Source: Lewinellaceae bacterium (lineage in GTDB: Bacteria; Bacteroidota; Bacteroidia; Chitinophagales; Saprospiraceae). Taken from it: a stretch of DNA of 64,000 bases. Below, piece by piece: positions 37,192 through 45,036 of this stretch. The stretch covers positions 248,001-312,000 of the forward strand of contig JACJYD010000001.1 of the NCBI GenBank assembly GCA_020636275.1, written 5' to 3'. A model generated the notes under the pieces. It ran no database searches. It saw nothing but the letters and a program-made list of their open reading frames with translations, and was not told the DNA's origin. Positions within the stretch are counted from its first letter, which is position 1. The number at the start of each line of letters is the position of its first letter. A program made the position numbers and the translations under genes.

Positions 37192-37416
37192 ATGGAAGCA
37201 GTTAAAGGCTTAAGCAATCTTCAATTAGAGCTTCTCAAGCTCTTCAGTTTCAACCTCAGTGATCAACAGATCAAGGAGGTGAGAGTGCTGCTGTCCCGAT
37301 ATTTTGCTGAGAAGGCAACCCAAGAGATGGACCAGTTGTGGGAAGACCAAAACTGGGCAGATGAGACGATGGAACAATGGTCCAAGGAACACCTGCGAAC
37401 CAAATATAAATCTTGA
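37192..37416 (+). CDS. Antitoxin of PIN-type TA pair (cassette 17)
   Basis: 74 residues, helical and acidic (LSNLQLELLKLFSFNLSDQQ at the start; WEDQNWADETMEQWSKEHL near the end). The stop overlaps the toxin start (ATGA-type, 4 bp). It is of the type encoded ahead of COG1569-like PIN toxins. Confidence 0.75.
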   Translation: MEAVKGLSNLQLELLKLFSFNLSDQQIKEVRVLLSRYFAEKATQEMDQLWEDQNWADETMEQWSKEHLRTKYKS

Positions 37417-37832
37417 TGAGGGTTGTCCTAGACACGAACGTCCTACTTGTTTCCATTCCTACCAAGTCCAAATTCCGGCCAATTTTTGACGGTCTATTGA
37501 ACGGAGACTATGAATTGGCGATTAGCAATGAGATTCTTAGCGAATATGTTGAGATCATAGAATCCAAAGCCAATGAAGTGGTGGCAGCAAATGTTGCGGA
37601 GTTGTTGATCAACTTGGAAAATGTGGTCAAGATAGACGTATACTTCAAATGGAATCTTATTAAGGCAGATTATGATGACAACAAGTTTGTCGATTGTGCT
37701 ATTGCGGCAAACGTAAAATTTGTTGTAACCGAAGACAAGCATTTCGGCGAGCTCCAGGACATTGAATTTCCAAAAGTGGATGTAATTGGAGTGGAAGAAT
37801 TTCTTTCTGAAATTCAAAGATTAAAAGAATAG
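37413..37832 (+). CDS. PIN-domain toxin, COG1569-like (cassette 17)
   Basis: 139 residues: VVLDTNVLLVSIPTKSKFRP, a Glu in ISNEILSEYVEIIE, DDNKFVDCAIAANVKFVVTE and EDKHFGEL give the PIN acidic quartet. Predicted ribonuclease toxin. The typical length and order with the upstream antitoxin make the pair intact. Confidence 0.85.
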   Translation: MMRVVLDTNVLLVSIPTKSKFRPIFDGLLNGDYELAISNEILSEYVEIIESKANEVVAANVAELLINLENVVKIDVYFKWNLIKADYDDNKFVDCAIAANVKFVVTEDKHFGELQDIEFPKVDVIGVEEFLSEIQRLKE

Positions 37833-37853
37833 AAAGAATAGAAAGAATACGGC

Positions 37854-37920
37854 ATAGAACTATGTGCACAACGCCAATGCGGGCTAGTCGCCGCGCAAAG
37901 CGTATGCACCCCCGTTGGGT
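37854..37920 (+). repeat. attC 17
   Basis: Bounded by ATAGAAC and GTTGGGT; exact complement of the cassette start GTTCTAT. It is preceded by three near-tandem AGAAAGAAT units. Confidence 0.87.
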
Positions 37921-37928
37921 GTTATAAG

Positions 37929-38741
37929 ATGAGTAGACGGAATTCAAAGGAAGGAAGTTTATTTTTCACGTTGTCCGTAAATAATAAAACTATGGAGCCA
38001 CGTTTTTTTAAATTTAAATTATATCTCACCTGTTTTCTGTTCTTCTTTTATTCCCATTTTGTCTCAGGACAACTTACTCTCTACGCTGAAATTTCTGAGA
38101 TAGGGGCAGATACTACAGTAGTAGACATTGTTGCTAAGGATTTTACAGATATCCTCTCTTTACAATTTTCCTTTCTTTACAATACGGACAAACTTTCTTA
38201 TTTGGTAGGCTGGACCTATCTGCCCGGGTTTTCCGGCATCGATGGCAATCCTTCACTTGGGGCGATTTTACTTGGATGGATAGATCCCGATTTGGTAGGA
38301 GGGGAGTCACTACCTGATTGCACTCGCATTTTTTCTCTGGTTTTCAAAGGGAGCGGTGCTATTGCGGAGGATTTTGAATTTTCGGACAGCCCGGTGCCTA
38401 TCGAATTTATAGATATAAATGGACTTTTAAATCCAAACTTTTCCTTTGACCTTTGTATTCCAGATACCATTAATCAGGTTATCTGTTTTAAGCCTTCTTC
38501 AGCGGAACTTCGGGTTTTTCCAAATCCAATAATTTCTGAATTTCAACTTGAGATTGAGGGTTTTCCTCAAGAAATATTTGAGTTGCGCCTCTTTGATATA
38601 CTAGGACAGGAAGTTTGTCGGCATACTTTCTCAGGAACGGGTGCCACATTTTCCAGAGGTGATATTCTCCCGGGGGCTTACCAATGTGCGGTTTTTCAAA
38701 AAGGAAATTTGCTGACGACGAGAATGATCCAATTTAGGTGA
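37929..38741 (+). CDS. T9SS-secreted protein with cohesin-like domain (cassette 18)
   Basis: 270 residues. A signal peptide lies after an N-terminal extension (FKLYLTCFLFFFYSHFVSGQ), so the ATG at 37992 may be the true start. A cohesin-like beta-sandwich follows (DIVAKDFTDILSLQFSFLYN to about residue 170), then a type A T9SS sorting domain (LRVFPNPIISEFQLEIEGF ... LPGAYQCAVFQKGNL). Exported by the host's type IX secretion system, so the cassette depends on a Bacteroidota host. Confidence 0.78.
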   Translation: MSRRNSKEGSLFFTLSVNNKTMEPRFFKFKLYLTCFLFFFYSHFVSGQLTLYAEISEIGADTTVVDIVAKDFTDILSLQFSFLYNTDKLSYLVGWTYLPGFSGIDGNPSLGAILLGWIDPDLVGGESLPDCTRIFSLVFKGSGAIAEDFEFSDSPVPIEFIDINGLLNPNFSFDLCIPDTINQVICFKPSSAELRVFPNPIISEFQLEIEGFPQEIFELRLFDILGQEVCRHTFSGTGATFSRGDILPGAYQCAVFQKGNLLTTRMIQFR

Positions 38742-38878
38742 TTGAACTAAGGAAAAAATTCAAAATTGTAGTAGAAAAGAAAAGAAAGCCTGATTTGGAT
38801 GTGGAGACAAGTACATTGTTTATGGTTAGAATACGCGTTAATACTACAGAGGGTTATATAGAAATGATTGAATACAAC

Positions 38879-39602
38879 ACCCAATCGAGTAGGGAGAGGT
38901 GAGCCATAAAGCCCACCCCAGCCCTCTCACACCACCGTACGTACCGGTCTGGTATACGGCGGTTCGCCAAACAGCCAAACCGCTCTTTTCACCGGATTGA
39001 CCTTGCCCTTTTCTTTCCCAGTCGATGACGAACGTACAGGAATCGGTCACCTAATTGTCCGTCGTGGTCTCGGATTTACTTCGAGCTGTTTGACGTTCAG
39101 CCCTTCAGGCTACCCTCTCACCTCCCGCCTACTACCAACACGGGGTTCGTTGGAGAGGTGGTTTGGCTCCCTACTATGGCTTCTGCTGACTTCTTGGCTT
39201 CTAGCAAAACGAAGCTAGACCAAGATCTCCCCGGGTAATGACATCCGCTTTCCGCTGATTCCCGCCACATCTACCAGATCAGGATTGTTGCCTACGCGCT
39301 TTGACATGTTGTGCTGCCTTACGCTCCTAATCCAGCCTCCTTATGTGGTTCCTGTTCGTCGGTACCAGCTTTTGCAGTCCGGCTTCCTTCAGACTCCCGA
39401 TCACTCGGGACGCCTTTGCCGTTTGCTAATGGGCTTCGGCAACTTGCCCATAAGGGACTTTCACCCTCTAGAAAAATTCGGTATCTTTATACCGATTCGG
39501 ATGCCCATGCCGGGCACACACAACGGCTTGCTGACCATGCCGCCGAACAGCCAGCCTACAAACCCAACGCACCGCGGCACGGCAGCAAGCCAATCGTTAT
39601 GT
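38879..39602 (+). repeat. attC 18, split by a group II intron
   Basis: Removing the intron (38883-39521) rejoins ACCC and AAC to ACCCAAC, the exact complement of the cassette start GTTGGGT. The right part has stem GGCTTGCTG / CAGCAAGCC and ends GTTATGT. Confidence 0.82.
38883..39521 (-). mobile_element. ORF-less group IIC-like intron, copy 2
   Basis: Identical over its 639 bp to 34338-34976. Boundaries are fixed here by the attC box it interrupts: on the - strand GTT|intron|GGGT. Domain V-like hairpin at 38930-38965. The 5' exon is the folded attC stem followed by GTT, the kind of hairpin-plus-motif target used by class C introns. Confidence 0.8.
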
Positions 39603-39619
39603 TTTAACAGAACTAAAAA

Positions 39620-40582
39620 ATGAGTGAACCTAGAAAGCATCATTTTGTCCCTGAAGTATATCTACAAAGATTTGCAATAAACAAATCAGGTGATTTATTT
39701 TCATTAAGAGTGAAATCTGTGTATGAGAACCAAAAAGTCAAGAAGGTAAATAAATCTCAAGTATGTTATGAATTTGACAAGTACACCTTCAAAACAGACA
39801 AAATAATCACCGCTAATAAATTAAAAGACCCAAATTACATTGAAAAAAATCGATTTGCTTATGAAAATGAAGAGTTAGAGCGCTTATTCAACAAAATTGA
39901 TTACTCAAAAAAACTATTCGTCTCAGAAGTAAGGAAACTGATACAAATTTTACTAAATTTTAAAAGGCGAAATCCGTCCTACAGTCTTGAATATCTTAAA
40001 CCAGACTCTAATCAAAATCTTTTAAATGTGAACATTGAAAGATTGGAAAAAGAAATAATTGAGGCAGGAATGCCAAAGGAGCGTGCTAAAGCTGTCATTG
40101 ACAAGGTGAAGGCTGAAATGATTGAAAACTTACAAGATGATGATTACAAACTTGACCTATATAGAAATAACCTATTAAACTTTGATGGAGAAATTGAAAG
40201 AAACGACAAACCATTAATTGATCGACTGCTGAATTGGGAAACTACTGTATTTCAAACTGATTATCAAAACCCTTTCATTACTTCTGACAATCCAGGATAT
40301 ACGCTCAAGAATTTTCGAGAAGTATATAACATGAACTTTGATTATATTGATGGATTTGCTTTCCCGTTATCTCCTAAGAGCTTATTGTATTTTTCAAAGA
40401 GCGATTCATTAAATCGATTTGATTTATTCAAAACAATTAATTATAAAAAGGCGACCAATAGAATTGTTTTATTATTCAATAATGGCACTATAATTAATTC
40501 TTCCAAATTTATTTTCAGTAACACGGAAGAACAATTAGTTATTGCTTTAGAATATATAAACCAAAAGAAAAACAAAACATAA
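39620..40582 (+). CDS. DUF4238 protein (cassette 19)
   Basis: 320 residues of the DUF4238 family: KHHFVPEVYLQRFAINKSG at the start, then ENEELERLFNKIDYS and TDYQNPFITSDNPGYTLKNF. DUF4238 proteins are common in defence and mobile regions and have no established activity. The stop codon TAA lies inside the attC 19 left box. Confidence 0.8.
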   Translation: MSEPRKHHFVPEVYLQRFAINKSGDLFSLRVKSVYENQKVKKVNKSQVCYEFDKYTFKTDKIITANKLKDPNYIEKNRFAYENEELERLFNKIDYSKKLFVSEVRKLIQILLNFKRRNPSYSLEYLKPDSNQNLLNVNIERLEKEIIEAGMPKERAKAVIDKVKAEMIENLQDDDYKLDLYRNNLLNFDGEIERNDKPLIDRLLNWETTVFQTDYQNPFITSDNPGYTLKNFREVYNMNFDYIDGFAFPLSPKSLLYFSKSDSLNRFDLFKTINYKKATNRIVLLFNNGTIINSSKFIFSNTEEQLVIALEYINQKKNKT

Positions 40583-40642
40583 CACTTGCTACACTTTCAT
40601 TGTTCGCATGCGCTCACCACGTCGTGTAGCATCCCGTTGGGC
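40577..40642 (+). repeat. attC 19
   Basis: Bounded by ACATAAC and GTTGGGC; exact complement of the cassette start GTTATGT. Stem TGCTACAC / GTGTAGCA. Confidence 0.87.
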
Positions 40643-40742
40643 GAAATAGAGGGAAGATGTATCAGGAAAATGCCGTATATTGTTTTGTCTATTAGCCCTT
40701 GGGAAACTAAGGGGAGGGGAAAAAGGTTAAAAAGGAAAAGCC

Positions 40743-40979
40743 ATGGTTATGAAAGTTGACTATAAGGATATCATCACCATCGAACCGGGGAAACGAGGTG
40801 GAAAACCTTGTATCCGGCATATGCGTATCAGCGTTTATGACATTCTTTCTTGGTTGGCATCGGGGATGACCATACCTGAAATTCTAGAGGATTTCCCCGA
40901 ATTGACCGATAAGGATGTATATGCTAGCCTTCAATTTGCGGCAGATAAGGAGCACCTTGTAATCTATAAACGGGCATGA
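40743..40979 (+). CDS. DUF433 antitoxin (cassette 20, duplicate of cassette 2)
   Basis: 78 residues, identical to the protein at 22491-22727, within a cassette duplicated base for base from crossover to crossover. It overlaps the toxin gene by 4 bp. Confidence 0.82.
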   Translation: MVMKVDYKDIITIEPGKRGGKPCIRHMRISVYDILSWLASGMTIPEILEDFPELTDKDVYASLQFAADKEHLVIYKRA

Positions 40980-41314
40980 AGCTGTTGTTGCTATTTGATC
41001 AAAATCTTTCCTACAAGTTGGTCAGCAGGCTATCAGATATTTTCCCCGGATCAACTCATGTGAGGGCTGAAGGCTTGGATCAAGCAAATGATCAAGATGT
41101 CTGGGAATTTGCTCGGGATAATGGGTATACCATTGTTTCCCAAGATGGTGATTTCCTTGATATTGGTCTTCTTAATGGAGCACCACCAAAGGTAATCTGG
41201 CTGAGGTGTGGAAATACCTCCACTTCCAATATTGAGGCCATTTTACGAAGTAATTATAATATCATTGAGGACTTCATATTGAACCTTCAGGAGATATGTC
41301 TTGAGCTGTATTAA
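40976..41314 (+). CDS. DUF5615 PIN-like toxin (cassette 20, duplicate of cassette 2)
   Basis: 112 residues, identical to the protein at 22724-23062. Intact, so the host carries two copies of the same toxin-antitoxin pair 18 kb apart. Confidence 0.82.
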   Translation: MKLLLLFDQNLSYKLVSRLSDIFPGSTHVRAEGLDQANDQDVWEFARDNGYTIVSQDGDFLDIGLLNGAPPKVIWLRCGNTSTSNIEAILRSNYNIIEDFILNLQEICLELY

Positions 41315-41321
41315 AAACTTC

Positions 41322-41388
41322 GCCCAACTTTGTTCATGACGCCAATAGCTCGCATTCGCTCGCTCCTGCGCATGCACCCCCGTCAGAC
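41322..41388 (+). repeat. attC 20
   Basis: Bounded by GCCCAAC and GTCAGAC, a mutated right box (GTC instead of GTT) beyond the crossover. Otherwise the same as attC 2. Confidence 0.82.
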
Positions 41389-41769
41389 TGCGCAATAACT
41401 CTCTGCCTATTTTTCTTTTTTGTGCTGCTAATTCCGTAAATTGAGAGGCACAAATTATCCCTTTTTATGCATTATCAACGAGGCAAAGACCGGGATCAAG
41501 TGTTCATGACGAGCCTGAGAAGGTGGAAGCAGAATATCGCCTGACAGCGATTTGTTACAACCTCATGCGCAGCCTGCCGATTTTAGGCCTGGAGAAGCTG
41601 AAAAGGAGCATAAAAACCTCACTTGCAGCGTATTTGACTTCAATCAGGTCTTTTTTAAGCTGTTTTGAGCGGCTTTTTGCCTCACAATCACTAACTTTCA
41701 TCACAGAATTAACGAATGGGAGAAGGGCTGTATGGGACGCCTTCAGCGATTGAAAAGGAGGTTATTGCC
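41389..41769 (+). mobile_element. Internally deleted DDE insertion sequence, copy A
   Basis: About 381 bp with imperfect terminal inverted repeats (GCGCAATAACTC and complement of GGAGGTTATTGCC). It contains the first codons of a transposase (MHYQRGKDRDQVFMTSL) fused to its last 76 codons (EAEYRLTAICYNLMRSL). It looks like an IS1182-type remnant, a MITE-like deletion derivative. 252 bp (41518-41769) recur at 44785-45036. Confidence 0.65.
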
Positions 41770-41785
41770 TGGCCCCCCGTTATGC
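41770..41785 (+). repeat. attC right half-site after the IS remnant (cassette 21)
   Basis: TGGCCCCCC then GTTATGC, the right edge of an attC whose left part was replaced by the IS. GTTATGC is the exact partner of the left box in attC 22. Confidence 0.7.
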
Positions 41786-41845
41786 CCCATTAAAAAAGTT
41801 GATAAATTGGGAAGATCCTAATAACTTACCCTTAAAACGAGGAAT

Positions 41846-42181
41846 ATGGTAACGAAGACGATACAAGGGATACCATTGATAGTGAAGGAAACCATTGAAA
41901 AGATTGATGGTGAAGCCAGGGTCATCCTGTTTGGATCAAGGGCAAGAGGTGATTTCCGGACAGATTCTGACTGGGATTTTTTGATTCTAACCAAGAAAAA
42001 TGCATCTCAGCAGTTACAGGATAAGATCAGGGAGTTGTTGTATCGTATCGAACTAAACACCGAACAGGTCATTACCTCAGTAATTGAAAACGAGGAAGTA
42101 TGGCAAAAGTACAGGGAGTCAGAGTTTTTCAAAAACGTTTCCCGAGATGGCATTGAAGTGGTTTCTCCAAAAGCTGCCTAA
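41846..42181 (+). CDS. MNT-type nucleotidyltransferase antitoxin (cassette 22)
   Basis: 111 residues with GSRARGDFRTDSDWDFLIL, the nucleotidyltransferase motif with both catalytic Asp residues. The stop overlaps the downstream HEPN start by 1 bp. Different from the cassette 5 pair. Confidence 0.85.
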   Translation: MVTKTIQGIPLIVKETIEKIDGEARVILFGSRARGDFRTDSDWDFLILTKKNASQQLQDKIRELLYRIELNTEQVITSVIENEEVWQKYRESEFFKNVSRDGIEVVSPKAA

Positions 42182-42573
42182 TGAGTTTTTATTCCAAAGA
42201 AGAATTATCAAAATACAGGCTCGAGCGGGCCAAAGAATCGATTGAGGAAGCGAAGCTGCTTTCAGAAAAAGGCCACTGGAATACAACTGCAAGCCGGCTT
42301 TATTATGGATGCTTTTATTCTGCGTCTGCTTATTTGATAATAAAAGGAGTTGAGGCTAGTACTCATAGTGGAATCAAAACCGCATTCAACAAGGAACTTA
42401 TTAGCACCTCCATATTGGCTGCCTCATTTGGGAGTCTGTATAATAAGCTTTTCAACTTACGCCAAGATGCAGATTACCGGGATTACAGAGATTTGACCGA
42501 AGAGGATATAGGGCCATTAATCCAAGAATGTGAAGATCTCGTGCTTCAAATTGAGGCATTAATTGAAGAATAG
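42181..42573 (+). CDS. HEPN-domain protein, toxin partner (cassette 22)
   Basis: 130 residues of the HEPN (PF05168-like) type: KYRLERAKESIEEAKLLSEK, ASRLYYGCFYSASAYLIIKG, LRQDADYRDYRDLTEED. No clear R-X4-6-H motif, so RNase activity is uncertain. It forms the HEPN half of a HEPN/MNT module. Confidence 0.82.
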   Translation: MSFYSKEELSKYRLERAKESIEEAKLLSEKGHWNTTASRLYYGCFYSASAYLIIKGVEASTHSGIKTAFNKELISTSILAASFGSLYNKLFNLRQDADYRDYRDLTEEDIGPLIQECEDLVLQIEALIEE

Positions 42574-42581
42574 GAACGGGG

Positions 42582-42649
42582 GCATAACTTTGTTCACACG
42601 TCAATGGCTTCGCATCCGCTACGCCCCTGCGTGTGCACCCCTGTTAAGC
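42582..42649 (+). repeat. attC 22
   Basis: Bounded by GCATAAC and GTTAAGC; exact complement of the cassette start GTTATGC. Confidence 0.88.
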
Positions 42650-42662
42650 CACATTTAAGAAT

Positions 42663-42693
42663 TTTGAAGTGCGGAACAAAATACTTACCTTTG
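42663..42693 (+). promoter_or_regulatory. Bacteroidota-type promoter of the HigBA cassette
   Basis: -33 TTTG (42663-42666), 19-bp spacer, -7 TACCTTTG (42686-42693), 24 bp before the HigB ATG. It lies just inside the cassette, so the TA pair carries its own promoter. Confidence 0.6.
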
Positions 42694-42717
42694 GCGTTAG
42701 TAACTTGACGCGTTATC

Positions 42718-42999
42718 ATGATAAAGAGTTTTGGCGATAAGGAGACTGAAAAAATTTGGAATGGCTTCTATTCCGGCAAGTTCCCAAAGGACATTCAGCC
42801 AATTGGAAGAAGGAAGTTGAGGATGATCAATAACGCACAGGACATAAATGACCTGCGGATACCCCCAAGTAATAAATTAGAGAAACTGAAAGGAAAGTAT
42901 AAAGATTTTTGGAGCATTCGAATAAACAAGCAATGGCGCATCATTTTTCAATGGAAAGAAAATGATGCCTATGAGGTGCAAATCATCGACTATCATTAA
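42718..42999 (+). CDS. higB: HigB/RelE-type toxin (cassette 23)
   Basis: 93 residues of the HigB (RelE/ParE superfamily) type: FYSGKFPKDIQPIGRRKL, LEKLKGKYKDFWSIRINKQW, RIIFQWKENDAYEVQIIDYH. Ribosome-dependent mRNA endonuclease in characterised relatives. The toxin precedes the antitoxin, the typical HigBA order. Confidence 0.9.
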   Translation: MIKSFGDKETEKIWNGFYSGKFPKDIQPIGRRKLRMINNAQDINDLRIPPSNKLEKLKGKYKDFWSIRINKQWRIIFQWKENDAYEVQIIDYH

Positions 43000-43011
43000 G
43001 TAGGAATTAAA

Positions 43012-43311
43012 ATGGAAAAGCTGCCCAACATACACCCTGGAGAAGTCCTATTGGAAGAGTTTCTGGTTCCGATGGAGATTAGTCAATATAGATTGGCAAA
43101 GGATTTAAAGATACCCCAAACGAGGATAAGTGAGATTGTAAAAGGGAAAAGAAGGATTACTGCTGACACGGCATTGAGATTAGCAAAATATTTTGGTACT
43201 TCCGCAAAGTTTTGGCTTGGACTCCAAGATGACTTTGACCTGGAAGAATATGAAAGCCTATTGGCCAAAGAGTTGACAGAAATTCCACAAGCGGAGAAAA
43301 ACGTGGCTTAA
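43012..43311 (+). CDS. higA: HigA antitoxin (cassette 23)
   Basis: 99 residues with an XRE-type helix-turn-helix: IHPGEVLLEEFLVPMEISQY, LAKDLKIPQTRISEIVKGKR, then WLGLQDDFDLEE, the HigA consensus. It binds HigB and represses the operon in the family. Its stop codon lies inside the attC 23 left box. Confidence 0.9.
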   Translation: MEKLPNIHPGEVLLEEFLVPMEISQYRLAKDLKIPQTRISEIVKGKRRITADTALRLAKYFGTSAKFWLGLQDDFDLEEYESLLAKELTEIPQAEKNVA

Positions 43312-43372
43312 CACTTGCTACACTTCCATGCTTCGCATTCGCTCCGCACGTCGCATACACCCCCCGATAGGC
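43306..43372 (+). repeat. attC 23
   Basis: Bounded by GCTTAAC and GATAGGC (right box mutated from GTTAGGC). The left box exactly complements the cassette start GTTAAGC and supplies the higA stop. Confidence 0.84.
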
Positions 43373-43464
43373 ACTACAGGTGAGGATGAAAAAGACCAGG
43401 GTTTGCCCAGGGAACTTGCAAATGTCTTCAGAATGTTGAATATTGGACAAGCCACTGAAGTAAA

Positions 43465-43698
43465 ATGAAAGATTGGAGGAACCACATCGAATCTAAGCCA
43501 ACCATCCTTTATGGGAAACCGGTAATCAAGGATACCCGCATACCTGTAGACTTGCTCTTAGAGAAGCTATCAGAAGGGGAAACTATTGATGATCTGCTGA
43601 AGGCCTACCCTCGCCTAAAGAAAGAAGACATATTTGCCGCTCTCGCCTTTGCGACTGAAATGATCAAAAGCGAAGTTGTACATCCGTTGGCATCCTAA
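43465..43698 (+). CDS. DUF433 antitoxin, diverged copy of cassette 1
   Basis: 77 residues, differing from 21719-21952 by one residue (FATEM for FAAEM) plus silent changes. The partner toxin is broken, so this antitoxin is orphaned. Confidence 0.8.
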   Translation: MKDWRNHIESKPTILYGKPVIKDTRIPVDLLLEKLSEGETIDDLLKAYPRLKKEDIFAALAFATEMIKSEVVHPLAS

Positions 43699-43702
43699 AT
43701 AA

Positions 43703-43897
43703 ATGGAAAAATTCCTTGCAGATGAGAGCGAAGACTTCCGGATTGTGACTCACCTCCGGGAAGACGGCTATGAGATTGAGGCCATAGTTGAGATCAACCC
43801 TAGTATCAGTGACGAAGAAGTATTGGCACTCGCAAATAAGGTGAAAAGGAATGGGAGGAACGAACCAACAAGATATTTTGTATATTTGGGTAGGTAG
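43703..43897 (+). pseudogene. Truncated DUF5615 toxin, broken copy of cassette 1
   Basis: The first 46 or so residues match the toxin at 21957 (with VD changed to ED at positions 10-11). After ALANK the sequence jumps to unrelated DNA and stops. The acidic core VTEDKDFGEL is lost, so it cannot be an active nuclease. Confidence 0.8.
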
Positions 43898-43912
43898 AAA
43901 AACCTGAGTATT

Positions 43913-44116
43913 ATGACAAAGGTACAGACATTGATGTTGGAGATCAACAAGTTGGATCAGAACGAGTTAGAGTTGATTCAAAGGGAAATCCTTCGCAGAG
44001 TTGATCGCAGGAAACGAGCTGAGGCTGCCTTGAATAAGCTGGTAGGTAGTGGAATGGGCGTGTGGGGGCTGGCTCAGCAGTACCTAAATGCTTTTAGAGA
44101 GGATGATAGGCTTTAA
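43913..44116 (+). CDS. Antitoxin-like protein of a broken PIN pair
   Basis: 67 residues, helical (MLEINKLDQNELELIQREIL, GMGVWGLAQQYLNAFREDD). It precedes a truncated PIN toxin and so is a probable antitoxin. It is joined without an attC to the truncated cassette 1 copy, a sign of a deletion. Confidence 0.6.
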   Translation: MTKVQTLMLEINKLDQNELELIQREILRRVDRRKRAEAALNKLVGSGMGVWGLAQQYLNAFREDDRL

Positions 44117-44161
44117 CCATCATCTCTTTGTCCTTTTTGCTAGACCTCCAACCAAGCCGCT

Positions 44162-44350
44162 ATGAAGACATTTATTGACACCTCCCCTTTCATCTATCTA
44201 GTAGGGAATCACCCAGAATTTGCTGATCAGGTCAGGGCTTTTATTTTACAGGCCGTTTCCAACAATGATGAACTGGTTACAAGTGTGATCACTTTAATGG
44301 AGTTTGGTGTCATGCCTGAGAGGAAAGGTCTGCAAGAGTTGACCCTTTAA
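44162..44350 (+). pseudogene. Truncated PIN toxin
   Basis: 62 residues: KTFIDTSPFIYLVGNHPEFA and LVTSVITLMEFGVMPERKG give the first Asp and the Glu of a PIN domain. It stops before the second half with the remaining acidic residues. Confidence 0.7.
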
Positions 44351-44358
44351 TTTGAGCC

Positions 44359-44583
44359 ATGAGCAAACTTGAGATCCAACAATCCATTCTCAGAGCATTG
44401 AGCCGGATGTCTTTAGCTCAACAATACAAGCTATTGGAGTTCATTAACTCCATGGTGGCTGTGCAACGCCTGGAGAAGCCCAAGGGCATTCTACGGTTTG
44501 CTGGGGTTTTTGATGCAGCGGACGCCCAGGAATTCAAGACCTCGTTGAAGGATTGCGAGCAAATTGACAAGGATGAGTGGTAG
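44359..44583 (+). CDS. DUF2281-like/small antitoxin
   Basis: 74 residues (ALSRMSLAQQYKLLEFINSM, then PKGILRFAGVFDAADAQEF), like short antitoxins encoded before PIN toxins. It overlaps the start of a toxin fragment by 11 bp. Confidence 0.65.
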   Translation: MSKLEIQQSILRALSRMSLAQQYKLLEFINSMVAVQRLEKPKGILRFAGVFDAADAQEFKTSLKDCEQIDKDEW

Positions 44584-44629
44584 ATACTTACTCGACTCCA
44601 ACATAGTAATCGCCGGAATTTTCAGCTGA
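44573..44629 (+). pseudogene. PIN toxin N-terminal fragment
   Basis: 18 codons, MSGRYLLDSNIVIAGIFS, the first PIN strand with its Asp, then cut off by IS-derived sequence. Confidence 0.65.
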
Positions 44630-45036
44630 GGATGATGAACCCGATTCTAAACAACGCAAAAAGCCCCAGGAACTGGAGGACAAGATCGAGCAATTGGAAC
44701 AGCATCGGGAGGGTCCTCTTCCCGACGGTTTCGGCACCTGGTAAAGACATTGGGGAATGACCCACTCGGTGGTAAAAGGAAAACAGAAGGTGGAAGCAGA
44801 ATATCGCCTGACAGCGATTTGTTACAACCTCATGCGCAACCTGTCGATTTTAGGCCTGGAGAAGCTGAAAAGGAGCATAAAAACCTCACTTGCAGCGTAT
44901 TTGACTTCAATCAGGTCTTTTTTAAGCTGTTTTGAGCGGCTTTTTGCCTCACAATTACTAACTTTCATCACAGTATTAACGAATGGGAGAAGGGCTGTAT
45001 GGGCCTCCTTCAGCGATTGAAAAGGAGGTTATTGCC
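44630..45036 (+). mobile_element. DDE insertion sequence remnant, copy B
   Basis: Carries internal transposase sequence (PQELEDKIEQLEQHREG, with a stop and frameshift) and the same C-terminal 252 bp as 41518-41769 (44785-45036). It has no left end and ends at the identical base before an attC half-site. Confidence 0.65.
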
